Position numbers and translations under genes: made by a program
Notes under the pieces: generated by a model
What the model saw: the letters and a program-made list of their open reading frames with translations, nothing else
Told to the model about the DNA's origin: nothing
Database searches by the model: none
Part shown: positions 42,746 through 51,141 of the stretch, piece by piece
Position numbering within the stretch: the stretch's first letter is position 1
Layout: each line of letters begins with the position of its first letter
Assembly: GCF_016894445.1 (NCBI RefSeq)
Contig: NZ_CP056775.1
Span: 2,482,001 to 2,546,000, forward strand
Reading direction: 5' to 3'
Source: Dyadobacter sandarakinus
GTDB lineage: Bacteria > Bacteroidota > Bacteroidia > Cytophagales > Spirosomataceae
DNA: 64,000 nt

Positions 42746-43987
42746 TTACGCTTTCAGGGCATCCACTACTTTGAGCCGGGACATCCGCAATGCAGGTAGC
42801 ACGCCGGAAAGAAGTCCGAAAGCCAGACAGACGGCAATGCTTGTGAGGAAAACGGTAAAGTTGATCGTGAGGTCGGCATGAGCGATCCAGCCACTGGAAT
42901 TGATCAGGTAAATGATCAGTACCGAGAGCGCCAGGGCGAACGTTCCTCCGATGAAAGTGATAAAAATGTTTTCGATGATAAACTGAAAAAGCAATGCCTT
43001 TGCCGGTGCCCCGAATGCTTTCCGTACACCTATTTCAGAAGCGCGTTCCAGAATGCGGCTGACGTTGACATTTACCAGATTAATGGCAGGCAGGCCCATG
43101 ATCATCAGCACAACCAGGGCTGCAACGGAATAAAAGATCAGCTTTTGCGCATCGCTCCGTACAAACGTATTGAGAAAATGGTCGAAGAAGCTGTCGGCCC
43201 GCACGATCAGCACCGGGTACTGCTTGCTGTCGGGAATTTCTGCCTTCGGGATCCGTGCGATATGATTGTTAAATTCAGCCTGTATGGCGGGCAGGTCGGC
43301 GGCAGATTTCGCCAGTACCATCGCAACATACCGGCCGCGCACGCCTTTGTTTTCATAATTGCTCTTGGGCGCCGTGTACGGAAAGTAGACGTCCGAATAC
43401 GTGTACACGCGTGTCGGCGGGCTCCCTTTTATCACACCTACTACCCGGTACCGGATACTTTCTATGTTGATGTACTTGCCGGTAACTGCTGCGCCGGGTT
43501 CAAAATACTCGTCGCGCAATGCATCGGTAATCACCACTACATGTTCTGCATTGGCAATATGGTTTTCATCGTAGGGTTTGCCTTCCAGGAACCGGAATGT
43601 GGTTACGCGCCAGAAATCAGCATCCGTATACTTGGTGTTCAGCTTGATGCGCTTCCCATGGACATAGGTATTTGAAAAACTGAAGTTTGAAAAAATCGAT
43701 ACCCGCTCGGGCGTTTTGAGCGACTTGGCATATTTTTTCAAAAACTCAAAGCTGGCCGGTCCGGACGACATGGTAGTCTGGCTTGAATCAGTTTGCAGCA
43801 CCAATGCAATATACAGCGAGCGAAAACGGTTGCCCTCCGGATAATGTGACGCAAAAAGATGGTCGAGAAAAGAGGTCAGCACCATCAGGACGGTCAGTGT
43901 AAGACTGATCCCGAACAACGTAATGAATGTATAGAAAGGATGCCGCAGCAATACTTTCCAGGCGATTTTCAGGTAGTTGGAGAGCAT
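42746..43987 (-). CDS. ABC transporter permease (FtsX/MacB type)
   Basis: 413 residues with the same layout as the following permease: a first helix at about 20-42, a MacB-like periplasmic core domain to about 280, then three helices. VNVSRILERASEIGVRKAFGAPAKAL is the FtsX-type signature and SRLKVVDALKA the typical end. It is probably the heterodimer partner of the next gene. The start lies directly next to a 492-bp repeat spacer; its first codons follow the ATTTAATGATTGAATG end of the spacer. Confidence 0.93.
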   Translation of the reverse strand: MLSNYLKIAWKVLLRHPFYTFITLFGISLTLTVLMVLTSFLDHLFASHYPEGNRFRSLYIALVLQTDSSQTTMSSGPASFEFLKKYAKSLKTPERVSIFSNFSFSNTYVHGKRIKLNTKYTDADFWRVTTFRFLEGKPYDENHIANAEHVVVITDALRDEYFEPGAAVTGKYINIESIRYRVVGVIKGSPPTRVYTYSDVYFPYTAPKSNYENKGVRGRYVAMVLAKSAADLPAIQAEFNNHIARIPKAEIPDSKQYPVLIVRADSFFDHFLNTFVRSDAQKLIFYSVAALVVLMIMGLPAINLVNVNVSRILERASEIGVRKAFGAPAKALLFQFIIENIFITFIGGTFALALSVLIIYLINSSGWIAHADLTINFTVFLTSIAVCLAFGLLSGVLPALRMSRLKVVDALKA

Positions 43988-44479
43988 ATTTAATGATTGA
44001 ATGAGTGAATGATTGAATGACTGAATGGGGGAGTTGGGAGTTAGTGAGTTAGTGAGTTAGTGAGTGAGTTGGGATGAATGAATGGGGGAAGTTGTAAGTT
44101 AGTGGGTGAGTGAGTGAGTGAGTTGGGATGAATGATTGAATGACTGAATGATTGAATGGGGATGAATTAGTGAGGGAGTGAGTTAGTGATTTTTGGAGTA
44201 TTGGTGGGGTGAGAGATTTTTTGGATTGGGATTATTGAGTTTTTATAGTGTTGGATTGGTGAGTTTGGGAACTGTTTGGATTATTGAATTTATTAAGGTG
44301 ATTTGTCAAGCAGATCTGTTTTTTCAACTTATCTCAACCTTCCTCAGTCACTCACTCACTCAGTAATTCACTCACTCGCTAACTAGATCCCTCACTCACT
44401 CACTCACTCACTCACTCACTCACTCACTCACTAACTCGCACCTCCCCATTCAGTCATTCAATCATTCAGTCATTCAAAA
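43988..44479. repeat. Palindromic low-complexity spacer between ATPase and permease genes
   Basis: Same family as the cydA-cydB spacer. The left arm (about 43990-44190) has 8-bp units ATTGAATG/ACTGAATG and GAGT/GAGTTAGT. The right arm (about 44340-44475) has CACTCACT runs (about ten CACT units near 44391-44432) and CATTCAAT units. The middle is AT-rich unique sequence. The right end reads TCATTCAAAACTA, as in the other two copies (the cydA-cydB copy has ATTTAAAACTA). The bordering genes run through the spacer on the minus strand, and neither arm codes. Confidence 0.9.
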
Positions 44480-45142
44480 CTAACTAACCTGCGTCCCGTC
44501 AAACAGCCTCACCAGCCGGTGGGTCTTTTTGGCCATGGCGTCGTCGTGGGTGACCATGACGATGGTAGAGCCTTCCTGGTTCAGATTCTGGAGAATACTC
44601 AGGATTTCGTTGCCCATGGCACTGTCGAGATTGCCCGTCGGCTCGTCGGCCAGGATGATCTCGGGCTTGCCTACAATGGCCCGCGCGATGGCAACACGCT
44701 GCTTTTGCCCGCCGGAGAGTTGTTTGGGAAAATGCTTCATCCGGTTGCTGAGCCCTACTTTTTCAAGCGCCTCCTGGGAAAGCCGTCTCCGCTCAGCGGC
44801 AGATCCGCTCCGGTAAAGCAGGGGAATTTCAACATTGTCCATCACCGAAAGATCATTGATCAGGTGAAAGCTCTGGAAGATAAAACCCAGTTTCTGGTTG
44901 CGCATGCTTGCGAGTTCCTTGTCGGTGTATCGCTCCACCCGGCTGCCGTCAATCTCAACCTGCCCTTGCGAAGGTGCATCCAGCAGGCCCATAATGTTCA
45001 GCAGTGTACTCTTACCACAGCCCGAGGGGCCCATAATGGAGACGAACTCTCCCTTTCTGACATGCAGATTTATATTGTTCAGTGCCAGCGTTTCAATAGC
45101 ACTTGTGCGGTAAACTTTCTCGACGTTCTGAAGTTTGATCAT
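44480..45142 (-). CDS. ABC transporter ATPase (MacB/LolD type)
   Basis: 220 residues. Walker [10 protein letters not shown], signature [16 protein letters not shown], Walker [10 protein letters not shown] and the H-loop (VTHDD) are all intact. It should power the two FtsX-type permeases downstream. Repeat spacers flank it on both sides (492 bp downstream and 202 bp upstream), so it is isolated within the operon. Confidence 0.95.
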   Translation of the reverse strand: MIKLQNVEKVYRTSAIETLALNNINLHVRKGEFVSIMGPSGCGKSTLLNIMGLLDAPSQGQVEIDGSRVERYTDKELASMRNQKLGFIFQSFHLINDLSVMDNVEIPLLYRSGSAAERRRLSQEALEKVGLSNRMKHFPKQLSGGQKQRVAIARAIVGKPEIILADEPTGNLDSAMGNEILSILQNLNQEGSTIVMVTHDDAMAKKTHRLVRLFDGTQVS

Positions 45143-45344
45143 GGGAATTTAATGATTGAATGATTGAATGACTGAATGACTGAATGTGTGAGTTAGTGAG
45201 TTAGTGAATGTGTGAGTTATTGGGTTAGTGAATTTTTGATTAAGTGAGTGGGTGTGTGAGTGAAATTTTCCATCCTCCTTCCTCCATTCTCCTTCCTCCA
45301 TCCTCCATCCTCCTTCCTCCTTCCTCCCATTCAATCATTCAAAA
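45143..45344. repeat. Low-complexity spacer between TolC-like and ATPase genes
   Basis: The left side repeats ATTGAATG/ACTGAATG and GAGTTAGTGA-type units. The right side differs from the other two copies: it is made of CCTCCTTCCTCCAT-like pyrimidine units (about 45268-45325) and closes with CATTCAATCATTCAAAACTA. The ATTTAATGATTGAATGA start and AAAACTA end match the other copies, which supports a single family. Confidence 0.85.
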
Positions 45345-46790
45345 CTACTCCGCTGCCAATAACTTCCTGCCGGCTTCAAAATCATATAAGGTCAGCAGGC
45401 GGAGACTGTAATAGGATCGCCAGTAATCGCGGAGGGCAATGATGTAGTCACGCCGGGCAATGTCTTTTTCCTGCGTCGCAATCCCGAGGTCGGTAACGCT
45501 GAGGTCGCTCAGTATAAAGCGTTCTTTTGCAATCTGATATCGGTCCGCCGCGATAAGATCTGCCGTTCGCGTGAGCCTGACCTGTTTCTGCAGCATTTGT
45601 AAAAGGGTAACCTGCGTAAATATTTCCTGTTCAAAAGTCAGCTTTTCCTGCTCCACCGACTGTACTGCGAGTTCCTGATTGGCCCGGGCTACTTCGGTAC
45701 GCGCACGGTTACGTCCCCAGGTCATGATGGGCAGGGTAAATTTCAGTTCTACAAACTCCCGGTCCTGCGGGTGCCTGTACACATCCGTAGGTCGCACCCC
45801 CTGATTGGAGAGACCGAATGTGGCATTCAGCGATGCATTCAGCCCGTTTTCTTTGTGGGCAAACTGCACATCCATCTCTGCTTCCAAGAGCTTGCGCTGA
45901 AATGCGACGGCGTCTGCCCGGTTCTCAAACGCTTCGCTGAGCGCCACTTTCGGGTCAATCTCAAACTCGGCAGCTTCCGCGGGGATGGCGAGTGCCAGCT
46001 CCCGTCCGTCCCTCGAACTCAGGAACATTTTCAACTTCAGCGAAGCGACCGCAGCAGCCTGGTCAGCGGATGCCAAGTCCTTCTGAGCGGTAAGTAATCC
46101 CATCTGCAATTGCAGAAGATCGTTTTTGGACACTTTTCCCAATGCAAGCTTGTGTTCGGCGATCTTGTACAGCGTATCATTGTTGCTCCGGTTTTTCTCG
46201 GCAATATCGAGGTTAACCTGCGCCACAAGCAACTCAAAGTACAAGGCAGTAACATCCAGTGAAACCTGCTCCATATCCGCAACATACTGCTGGTTGCCTT
46301 CCCTGAACTTCAGCGGCTGGATTTTGCGGTCCCATTTCATCTGATTAAACCGGAACAAGGGCTGACTGAATCCGATTTCTACGGGAATGCCGTTGTAGCG
46401 GGTATTATCGCGCACAAAGTCATCGAACCGCTGCAGTTGTTTTTGCACATACAAAGTACCGCCGGTTACCGCAACGCTCTGACTGAGTGCGAGGTTGAGC
46501 AGCGAGTTGTTGTTGGAAACCGGCTGGAATGATACCGTCCCATCAGGCTGCACCACCTCAATGTACGACCGCGTAAATCCCGGCACTGTCCCGCTCAGTG
46601 CCAGCTGAGGCCGGAAGTTGGCCTGAAAAGACCGGTACTGCCAAAAATTGGTTTTCTTCTGGGTACTCGCCTGCTTGGATGCAATGGATTGGGTGCGTGC
46701 TAGCTGTACCACTTCCGACAAAGTAAGCGGCTGCGCATTTATCTTGAAAACAGCCGCCAGCAACAAAAGGGTGAGCAGAAGTTTTTTCAT
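45345..46790 (-). CDS. TolC-family outer-membrane channel protein
   Basis: 481 residues with a signal peptide (about 1-19, ending INAQPLTL). It contains two repeats of the OEP fold with long coiled helices (about 170-230 and 380-440). It should form the outer-membrane exit channel of the tripartite pump. Start overlaps the end of the adaptor gene by 4 bp, so the two are translationally coupled. Confidence 0.92.
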   Translation of the reverse strand: MKKLLLTLLLLAAVFKINAQPLTLSEVVQLARTQSIASKQASTQKKTNFWQYRSFQANFRPQLALSGTVPGFTRSYIEVVQPDGTVSFQPVSNNNSLLNLALSQSVAVTGGTLYVQKQLQRFDDFVRDNTRYNGIPVEIGFSQPLFRFNQMKWDRKIQPLKFREGNQQYVADMEQVSLDVTALYFELLVAQVNLDIAEKNRSNNDTLYKIAEHKLALGKVSKNDLLQLQMGLLTAQKDLASADQAAAVASLKLKMFLSSRDGRELALAIPAEAAEFEIDPKVALSEAFENRADAVAFQRKLLEAEMDVQFAHKENGLNASLNATFGLSNQGVRPTDVYRHPQDREFVELKFTLPIMTWGRNRARTEVARANQELAVQSVEQEKLTFEQEIFTQVTLLQMLQKQVRLTRTADLIAADRYQIAKERFILSDLSVTDLGIATQEKDIARRDYIIALRDYWRSYYSLRLLTLYDFEAGRKLLAAE

Positions 46791-48031
46791 TGGATCGTAA
46801 GCTGTTCAAGGTGCTCGTAACTGTTCATGTCCGTGAGGATCACCTTGTCACCGGGCCGCAGCCCGCTTTTGATCTCAACAAAATCAAAGTTGGAGAGCCC
46901 GGTTTCAACCTCCCTGCGCACCGCCCGCCCGTTTTCAACCACAAAAACATACTGTTTCCGCTTGCCTGTAAAAGCAGGACCATTCGCTACGCGGACCGTA
47001 CGGGTGCTTTTACTGGTGACAACATACACTTCAACCTTCATGTTTGGGCGCAGCAATTCGCTTTTTGCATTGTCCAGCTGAATCACAAACTGGATGATTC
47101 CGTCTTTCACGGCCGGCTTCACCTGCGTAATCACGCCCCGGAGATCATTGTCATTGAGCCTGGTGATTACGGCCAGTCCAGCCTTGACCTGATCTGCATA
47201 TACGTCCGAACAACTTCCCTCCACACGAAAGCTCCCCAGGTCGGCCACTTTCGCGAGTATCTCACCCTCGTTTACCGATGAACCTATATTTTCGTTTACC
47301 CAGGTCAGTACGCCGGTGCGGTCGGCAACAATATCTGCCATTTTCAGCTTATGCTGCATTTCTTCCAGGTTTTTCCCTTCGATGCGTGCACCAAGTTCTG
47401 TTTCTTTAAGGCTCGCACTCATCGACTCGCGGTTGTAGCTGAGGTCATTTTCCAGCTGCTTTTTCTCTAACTGGGCAATTTTCAGCTGGTTTTCGGCCCT
47501 GGTCACATCTTCGGCTGTGCCGCCTCCTACTTTCTGAAGTCGCTTGGCATCTTCAAAGTCGGCTTGCAGCTTGTTGATATTGAGCAGCTTGATTTTATCC
47601 ACGATCTCTGCATCAAAGAGGTTCTTGTTCAGCTTCATCCGCAGCTGCTCAATTCCGTTCTTTTTCAGTTCGAGCTGGTCTTGGTATTTTTCAAATTCAA
47701 TCTGTGTCAATGATTTGTCGAGTTCCACAATCGCCTGACCAGGCTTTACCCGGCTGCCGGGAGTCAGCAGAACGCGCCTGATGCTGGCACGGATGGGACT
47801 TGTAAAAACCTGCTCGTAAGCGGGGATCACCTCGCCGGAAGCAGTTAAGGTGTTTTCGACATCACCAGTTTCTACCACAGCAGTACGTATGCGTGCATTT
47901 TCAATGGTGCCGCTGAGTGATTTACGAAAATAGAAAATGCCCGCTGCCAGGACTGCCAGCGCGAGCAGGCCGGCAGTCCATCGTTTGTTTCGGGCGGATT
48001 TCACGTATTCGGGGGCTACTTCCCTATCCAT
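46787..48031 (-). CDS. HlyD/RND-type periplasmic adaptor protein
   Basis: 414 residues. One N-terminal helix (about 20-36) anchors it, followed by a barrel-sandwich hybrid (TASGEVIPAYEQVFTSPIRA) and a long coiled coil (about 115-215). A beta-barrel follows, and a membrane-proximal domain ends GLRPGDKVILTDM. It links the inner-membrane ABC part with the TolC-like channel. It is the first gene of the seven-gene minus-strand operon. No clear sigma-54 promoter is seen in the upstream gap. Confidence 0.93.
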   Translation of the reverse strand: MDREVAPEYVKSARNKRWTAGLLALAVLAAGIFYFRKSLSGTIENARIRTAVVETGDVENTLTASGEVIPAYEQVFTSPIRASIRRVLLTPGSRVKPGQAIVELDKSLTQIEFEKYQDQLELKKNGIEQLRMKLNKNLFDAEIVDKIKLLNINKLQADFEDAKRLQKVGGGTAEDVTRAENQLKIAQLEKKQLENDLSYNRESMSASLKETELGARIEGKNLEEMQHKLKMADIVADRTGVLTWVNENIGSSVNEGEILAKVADLGSFRVEGSCSDVYADQVKAGLAVITRLNDNDLRGVITQVKPAVKDGIIQFVIQLDNAKSELLRPNMKVEVYVVTSKSTRTVRVANGPAFTGKRKQYVFVVENGRAVRREVETGLSNFDFVEIKSGLRPGDKVILTDMNSYEHLEQLTIQ

Positions 48032-48148
48032 GGAGGTGTTTGTTAACGGGTGATTTTCATGGCTGATATTACATCTGTTTATTAGAATATTATGCCAGTA
48101 GTTAACAAGCTGAAATAGAGAGTTTTATCAGTTTTTTGACAAACAAAA

Positions 48149-48170
48149 AACCGTGCGTTTCCGCACGGTT
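48149..48170 (-). terminator. Rho-independent terminator of the minus-strand gene at 48.2-49.5 kb
   Basis: AACCGTGCG pairs with CGCACGGTT around a 4-base loop. On the minus strand it is followed by TTTTTTG. It lies 33 bp after the stop of the upstream gene and separates it from the efflux operon. Confidence 0.88.
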
Positions 48171-48202
48171 CGTTTGATATGGCACTGTTTGAAATGGCTT
48201 GT

Positions 48203-49489
48203 TTATGTTTTCAGCTTTTTCTTTTTGGCGGCCGGGAAAAGTACATTATTCAGGATCAGCCGGTACCCTGCGGAGTTGGGGTGCAGGTTGAGGTCCGTGG
48301 GCTCCTCGCCTACCCTGTGCTGGTAGTCTTCGGGATCGTGACCGCCATAGAAAGTAAAAAAGCCTTTTCCATGCGTACTGTGAATGTACCGGGCTTCCTT
48401 CACAGATTTATTTTCCGCCAGGATAATCACCTCAGGCTTGATCAGGTGATTTTTAAATGCCGTCGTCTGCCCCAGGAAACCTTTGATGATGGTCTGGTGA
48501 TTCTGGGTAAGCATGCTGGGTACCGGGTCCCATTTGGCCGAAAACTGAAATAAGGAAAAGAAATCATTGGGTTCAAGCAGATTCCGTTCTTCTGGCTGGT
48601 TATCGATATCAGAAAACTCAACATCGTACGGCGTGGCAATGGTTTTAAAGTTTCTGAATGCAAAGGTATTATCAAAGTTGAGCTTACTGTTTGCGGTAGG
48701 ATCTGCCGGGGTTCCGTCATAGGGCGTTTCCACGATATCGAGTCCCTCTGCTGCTAACGTAATGTCGAAGGTATCCGTGGCATTGCACATGGCAAACATG
48801 TACCCACCCCCGGTCACGAAATCGGCGATCTTCCTGGCGACTGCCTGTTTCATGGCAGGTACATTATTAAACTGGAACTTGCCGGCTGTTTCTTCTGCTT
48901 CCCTCTTTTGTTCGCGGTACCAGGGATAATCCTTATACTGGATAAACTTTCCGAACTGACCCGTAAAATCTTCATGGTGCAAATGCAGCCAGTCGTACTC
49001 CGGCAGCTTGCCTGTCAGCACCTCATCGTCGTACACCACATCGTAAGGGATTTCGGCATAGGTAAGTACGAGGGTCACGGCATCGTCCCAAGGCAGCTTT
49101 GACTTAGGGGAATAAACGGCAATTTTAGGCGCTTTCTGCAATTTTACGGCATCCATATTGACATCCGGCGCACTGATCTGGCTTAGGATTTGCCCTGCCT
49201 GACCTTCGGAGATCACTTCAAAGCTCACGCCGCGCACGGTCATTTCGGATGCAAACTGCTGGGTATAAGGTACCATAAAGCTGCCACCCCGGTAGTTGAG
49301 CAGCCAGTCCATCTCCATTTCGAAGTTTTTCAGGATCCAGTAAGAGATTCCGTAGGCTTTCAGGTGGTTCTTCTGGCTCTCGTCCATGGGAATCAGCAGG
49401 CGGTTTGCCATGCAGTTCAATGACAATCCCAAAAAAATGACGAGCGGGACAATCAGCCGCTTCACCGGTTTGAATCTTTCCTCTTTCAT
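48203..49489 (-). CDS. Conserved secreted Bacteroidota protein of unknown function
   Basis: 428 residues from the ATG at 49489, which gives a clean signal peptide (MKEERFKPVKRLIVPLVIF, cleavage near SLNCMA/NR). Homologues in Bacteroidota are often labelled asparagine synthetase B, but neither an N-terminal Cys glutaminase domain nor an ATP-pyrophosphatase motif is visible, so that name is not supported. The body (about residues 25-420) has segments such as IPMDESQKNHLKAYGISYW and WLHLHHEDFTGQFGKF. A possible glutamine-amidotransferase-like or ThuA-like fold is only a guess. It ends with a Lys-rich tail. Confidence 0.7.
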   Translation of the reverse strand: MKEERFKPVKRLIVPLVIFLGLSLNCMANRLLIPMDESQKNHLKAYGISYWILKNFEMEMDWLLNYRGGSFMVPYTQQFASEMTVRGVSFEVISEGQAGQILSQISAPDVNMDAVKLQKAPKIAVYSPKSKLPWDDAVTLVLTYAEIPYDVVYDDEVLTGKLPEYDWLHLHHEDFTGQFGKFIQYKDYPWYREQKREAEETAGKFQFNNVPAMKQAVARKIADFVTGGGYMFAMCNATDTFDITLAAEGLDIVETPYDGTPADPTANSKLNFDNTFAFRNFKTIATPYDVEFSDIDNQPEERNLLEPNDFFSLFQFSAKWDPVPSMLTQNHQTIIKGFLGQTTAFKNHLIKPEVIILAENKSVKEARYIHSTHGKGFFTFYGGHDPEDYQHRVGEEPTDLNLHPNSAGYRLILNNVLFPAAKKKKLKT

Positions 49490-49590
49490 GTGCAGCTTTA
49501 CAAAAGGCATTTATTATTCAATAAATATAAATAAACATTCCCGAAGGTAAACGACCCGATCCCGTTTATCGTACGCAAGCTGCCCGCCCT

Positions 49591-50835
49591 ATGAACATCC
49601 GCGAAAACGTTGAGGAAGGTCTCCGCTCGATCCAGTCCAACCTGCTCAGGACCGTCCTCACGGCCCTCATCATTGCCATCGGTATTACATCGCTGGTGGG
49701 TATTCTTACAGCGATTGAAGGAATCCGTAACTCGGTCAATGCCAGCTTCGCAGACCTGGGTGCCAATACTTTTACCGTGAAGAACCGTGAAGACGACAAC
49801 TGGCGGAACGGAGGCCGGCGCAACAAACAATATCCGCCGGTAAGCTTCCGGCAGGCACTTTCCTTTGCAAATCAGTTCCGGGAAGGGTACCAGGCTACTG
49901 CCTCCCTCTCCGCAGATATAGGCGGGGCCGTACAGGTAAACTATGGTTCGCGCAAAACAAATCCGAACAGCAGCGTAGTGGGCTCCGACGAGCAGTACCT
50001 GCAAATCAATGGCTACAAGATCGACCAGGGACGCAACCTGGATAAGAATGATATGGAAAAGTCGCTGAATGTGGTGGTGCTCGGGCAGGAGATTGCCATG
50101 AAACTTTTTGAGCGGCGTAATCCTGTGAACCGCGAAATCACCTTTATGGGCAGCAAGTACAAGGTGGTGGGCGTATTGCAGAAAAAAGGATCTCTCGGCG
50201 GCAACAATGATTCCGACAGGCTGCTGCTCATCCCGCTTACAAACGGGCGCGGACTGGCTGCCAACCGTGCACTTACTTACAACGTGACGGCTTCCGCCCC
50301 GAACATTTCGGATGGGGATTTTATCGTGGAAGAAGCCAGGGGCATTATGCGCAGGATCCGGAAGGACGAACTGGGCAAGGAAGATTCATTCACCATCGAC
50401 CGGGCAGATGCCATGGCGAGAGATTTTGATGATATATCGGGTTACCTACGTATTGGCGGCTTTGGGATCGGCATCATCACGCTGCTGGGCGCATCCATCG
50501 CGCTGATGAACATCATGCTTGTTTCCGTAACCGAACGTACGCGGGAGATCGGCATCCGCAAGTCGCTGGGCGCAACGCCGCAGGTGATCCGTCTTCAGTT
50601 CCTGATCGAAGCCATCGTTGTTTGTATTCTCGGGGGAATTGTGGGCCTTATACTCGGCATTGTAGTGGGCAATGTCATATCGGCAGTGATCAGCTCTGAA
50701 TTGTCCTTTGTGGTACCCTGGCTCTGGATGGCGATAGGAATTCTGGTGTGCGTGCTGGTGGGGGTGCTTTCGGGCATTTACCCTGCAATCAAAGCCTCCC
50801 GGCTGGATCCGATCGAAGCGCTTCGTTATGAATAA
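49591..50835 (+). CDS. MacB-type ABC transporter permease
   Basis: 414 residues: one helix (about 20-42), a MacB-like periplasmic domain (about 50-270) and three C-terminal helices (about 285-405). The FtsX signature VSVTERTREIGIRKSLGATPQ is clear, and the tail SRLDPIEALRYE is typical. No ATPase or adaptor gene is next to it. It is divergent from the secreted-protein gene at 48.2 kb and followed 100 bp later by tRNA-Leu. Its partner ATPase must be encoded elsewhere; the efflux ATPase at 44.5 kb is a possible but unproven partner. Confidence 0.93.
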   Translation: MNIRENVEEGLRSIQSNLLRTVLTALIIAIGITSLVGILTAIEGIRNSVNASFADLGANTFTVKNREDDNWRNGGRRNKQYPPVSFRQALSFANQFREGYQATASLSADIGGAVQVNYGSRKTNPNSSVVGSDEQYLQINGYKIDQGRNLDKNDMEKSLNVVVLGQEIAMKLFERRNPVNREITFMGSKYKVVGVLQKKGSLGGNNDSDRLLLIPLTNGRGLAANRALTYNVTASAPNISDGDFIVEEARGIMRRIRKDELGKEDSFTIDRADAMARDFDDISGYLRIGGFGIGIITLLGASIALMNIMLVSVTERTREIGIRKSLGATPQVIRLQFLIEAIVVCILGGIVGLILGIVVGNVISAVISSELSFVVPWLWMAIGILVCVLVGVLSGIYPAIKASRLDPIEALRYE

Positions 50836-50882
50836 AGTATGAAAAAGCTGCCGGAATAATTATCGTTTTTTTAGCAACAGAC

Positions 50883-50912
50883 TTGCTTAATACCATTTTC
50901 TGTCTACTTTTG
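50883..50912 (+). promoter_or_regulatory. Bacteroidota-type promoter of tRNA-Leu
   Basis: TTG at 50883-50885 and TACTTTTG at 50905-50912, separated by 19 bp, match the TTTG/TAnnTTTG pattern. The tRNA starts 23 bp downstream. Confidence 0.65.
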
Positions 50913-50934
50913 CACTCCCAACAAATACGAGAAT

Positions 50935-51018
50935 GCCCAGATGGCGGAATCGGTAGACGCGTTGGTCTCAAACACCAATGAGGTTACACTCGTGCCGGTT
51001 CGACTCCGGCTCTGGGTA
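50935..51018 (+). tRNA. tRNA-Leu (anticodon CAA)
   Basis: An 84-base class II tRNA. The acceptor stem is GCCCAGA/TCTGGGT, with a G-T at the first pair, followed by the discriminator A. The anticodon stem TTGGT/ACCAA encloses loop CTCAAAC, giving anticodon CAA and reading UUG codons. The long variable arm (TGAG...CTCG) and the T-arm with TTCGACT are normal. CCA is not encoded. Confidence 0.97.
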
Positions 51019-51019
51019 C

Positions 51020-51056
51020 GAAGGCCCTTCAACGAAAGTTGATGGGCTTTTTGCTT
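51020..51056 (+). terminator. Rho-independent terminator after tRNA-Leu
   Basis: The arms AAGGCCCTTCAAC and GTTGATGGGCTT pair around a GAAA loop with one or two mismatches and run into a TTTTT stretch. Confidence 0.75.
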
Positions 51057-51141
51057 TTTGATCGAAATCAATGATCACTAAGTGTAGGAATTCCCCGATT
51101 AATCAACAATTTGGGTTCGACTTGGTTTTTGGTAAATATGC

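Noticed and set aside
48032..48148. Sigma-54 promoter upstream of the efflux operon
   Set aside because: The nearest match (CTGGCATAATATTCT on the minus strand) has the GG element but lacks the GC element at the right distance.
48203..49489. Annotation as asparagine synthetase B
   Set aside because: The protein has a signal peptide and none of the glutaminase or synthetase motifs, so the common label is not supported.
50935..51018. tRNA-Leu as an integration site for an island carrying the fructan locus
   Set aside because: No integrase gene is present, and I saw no direct repeat of the tRNA 3' end further right in the window.
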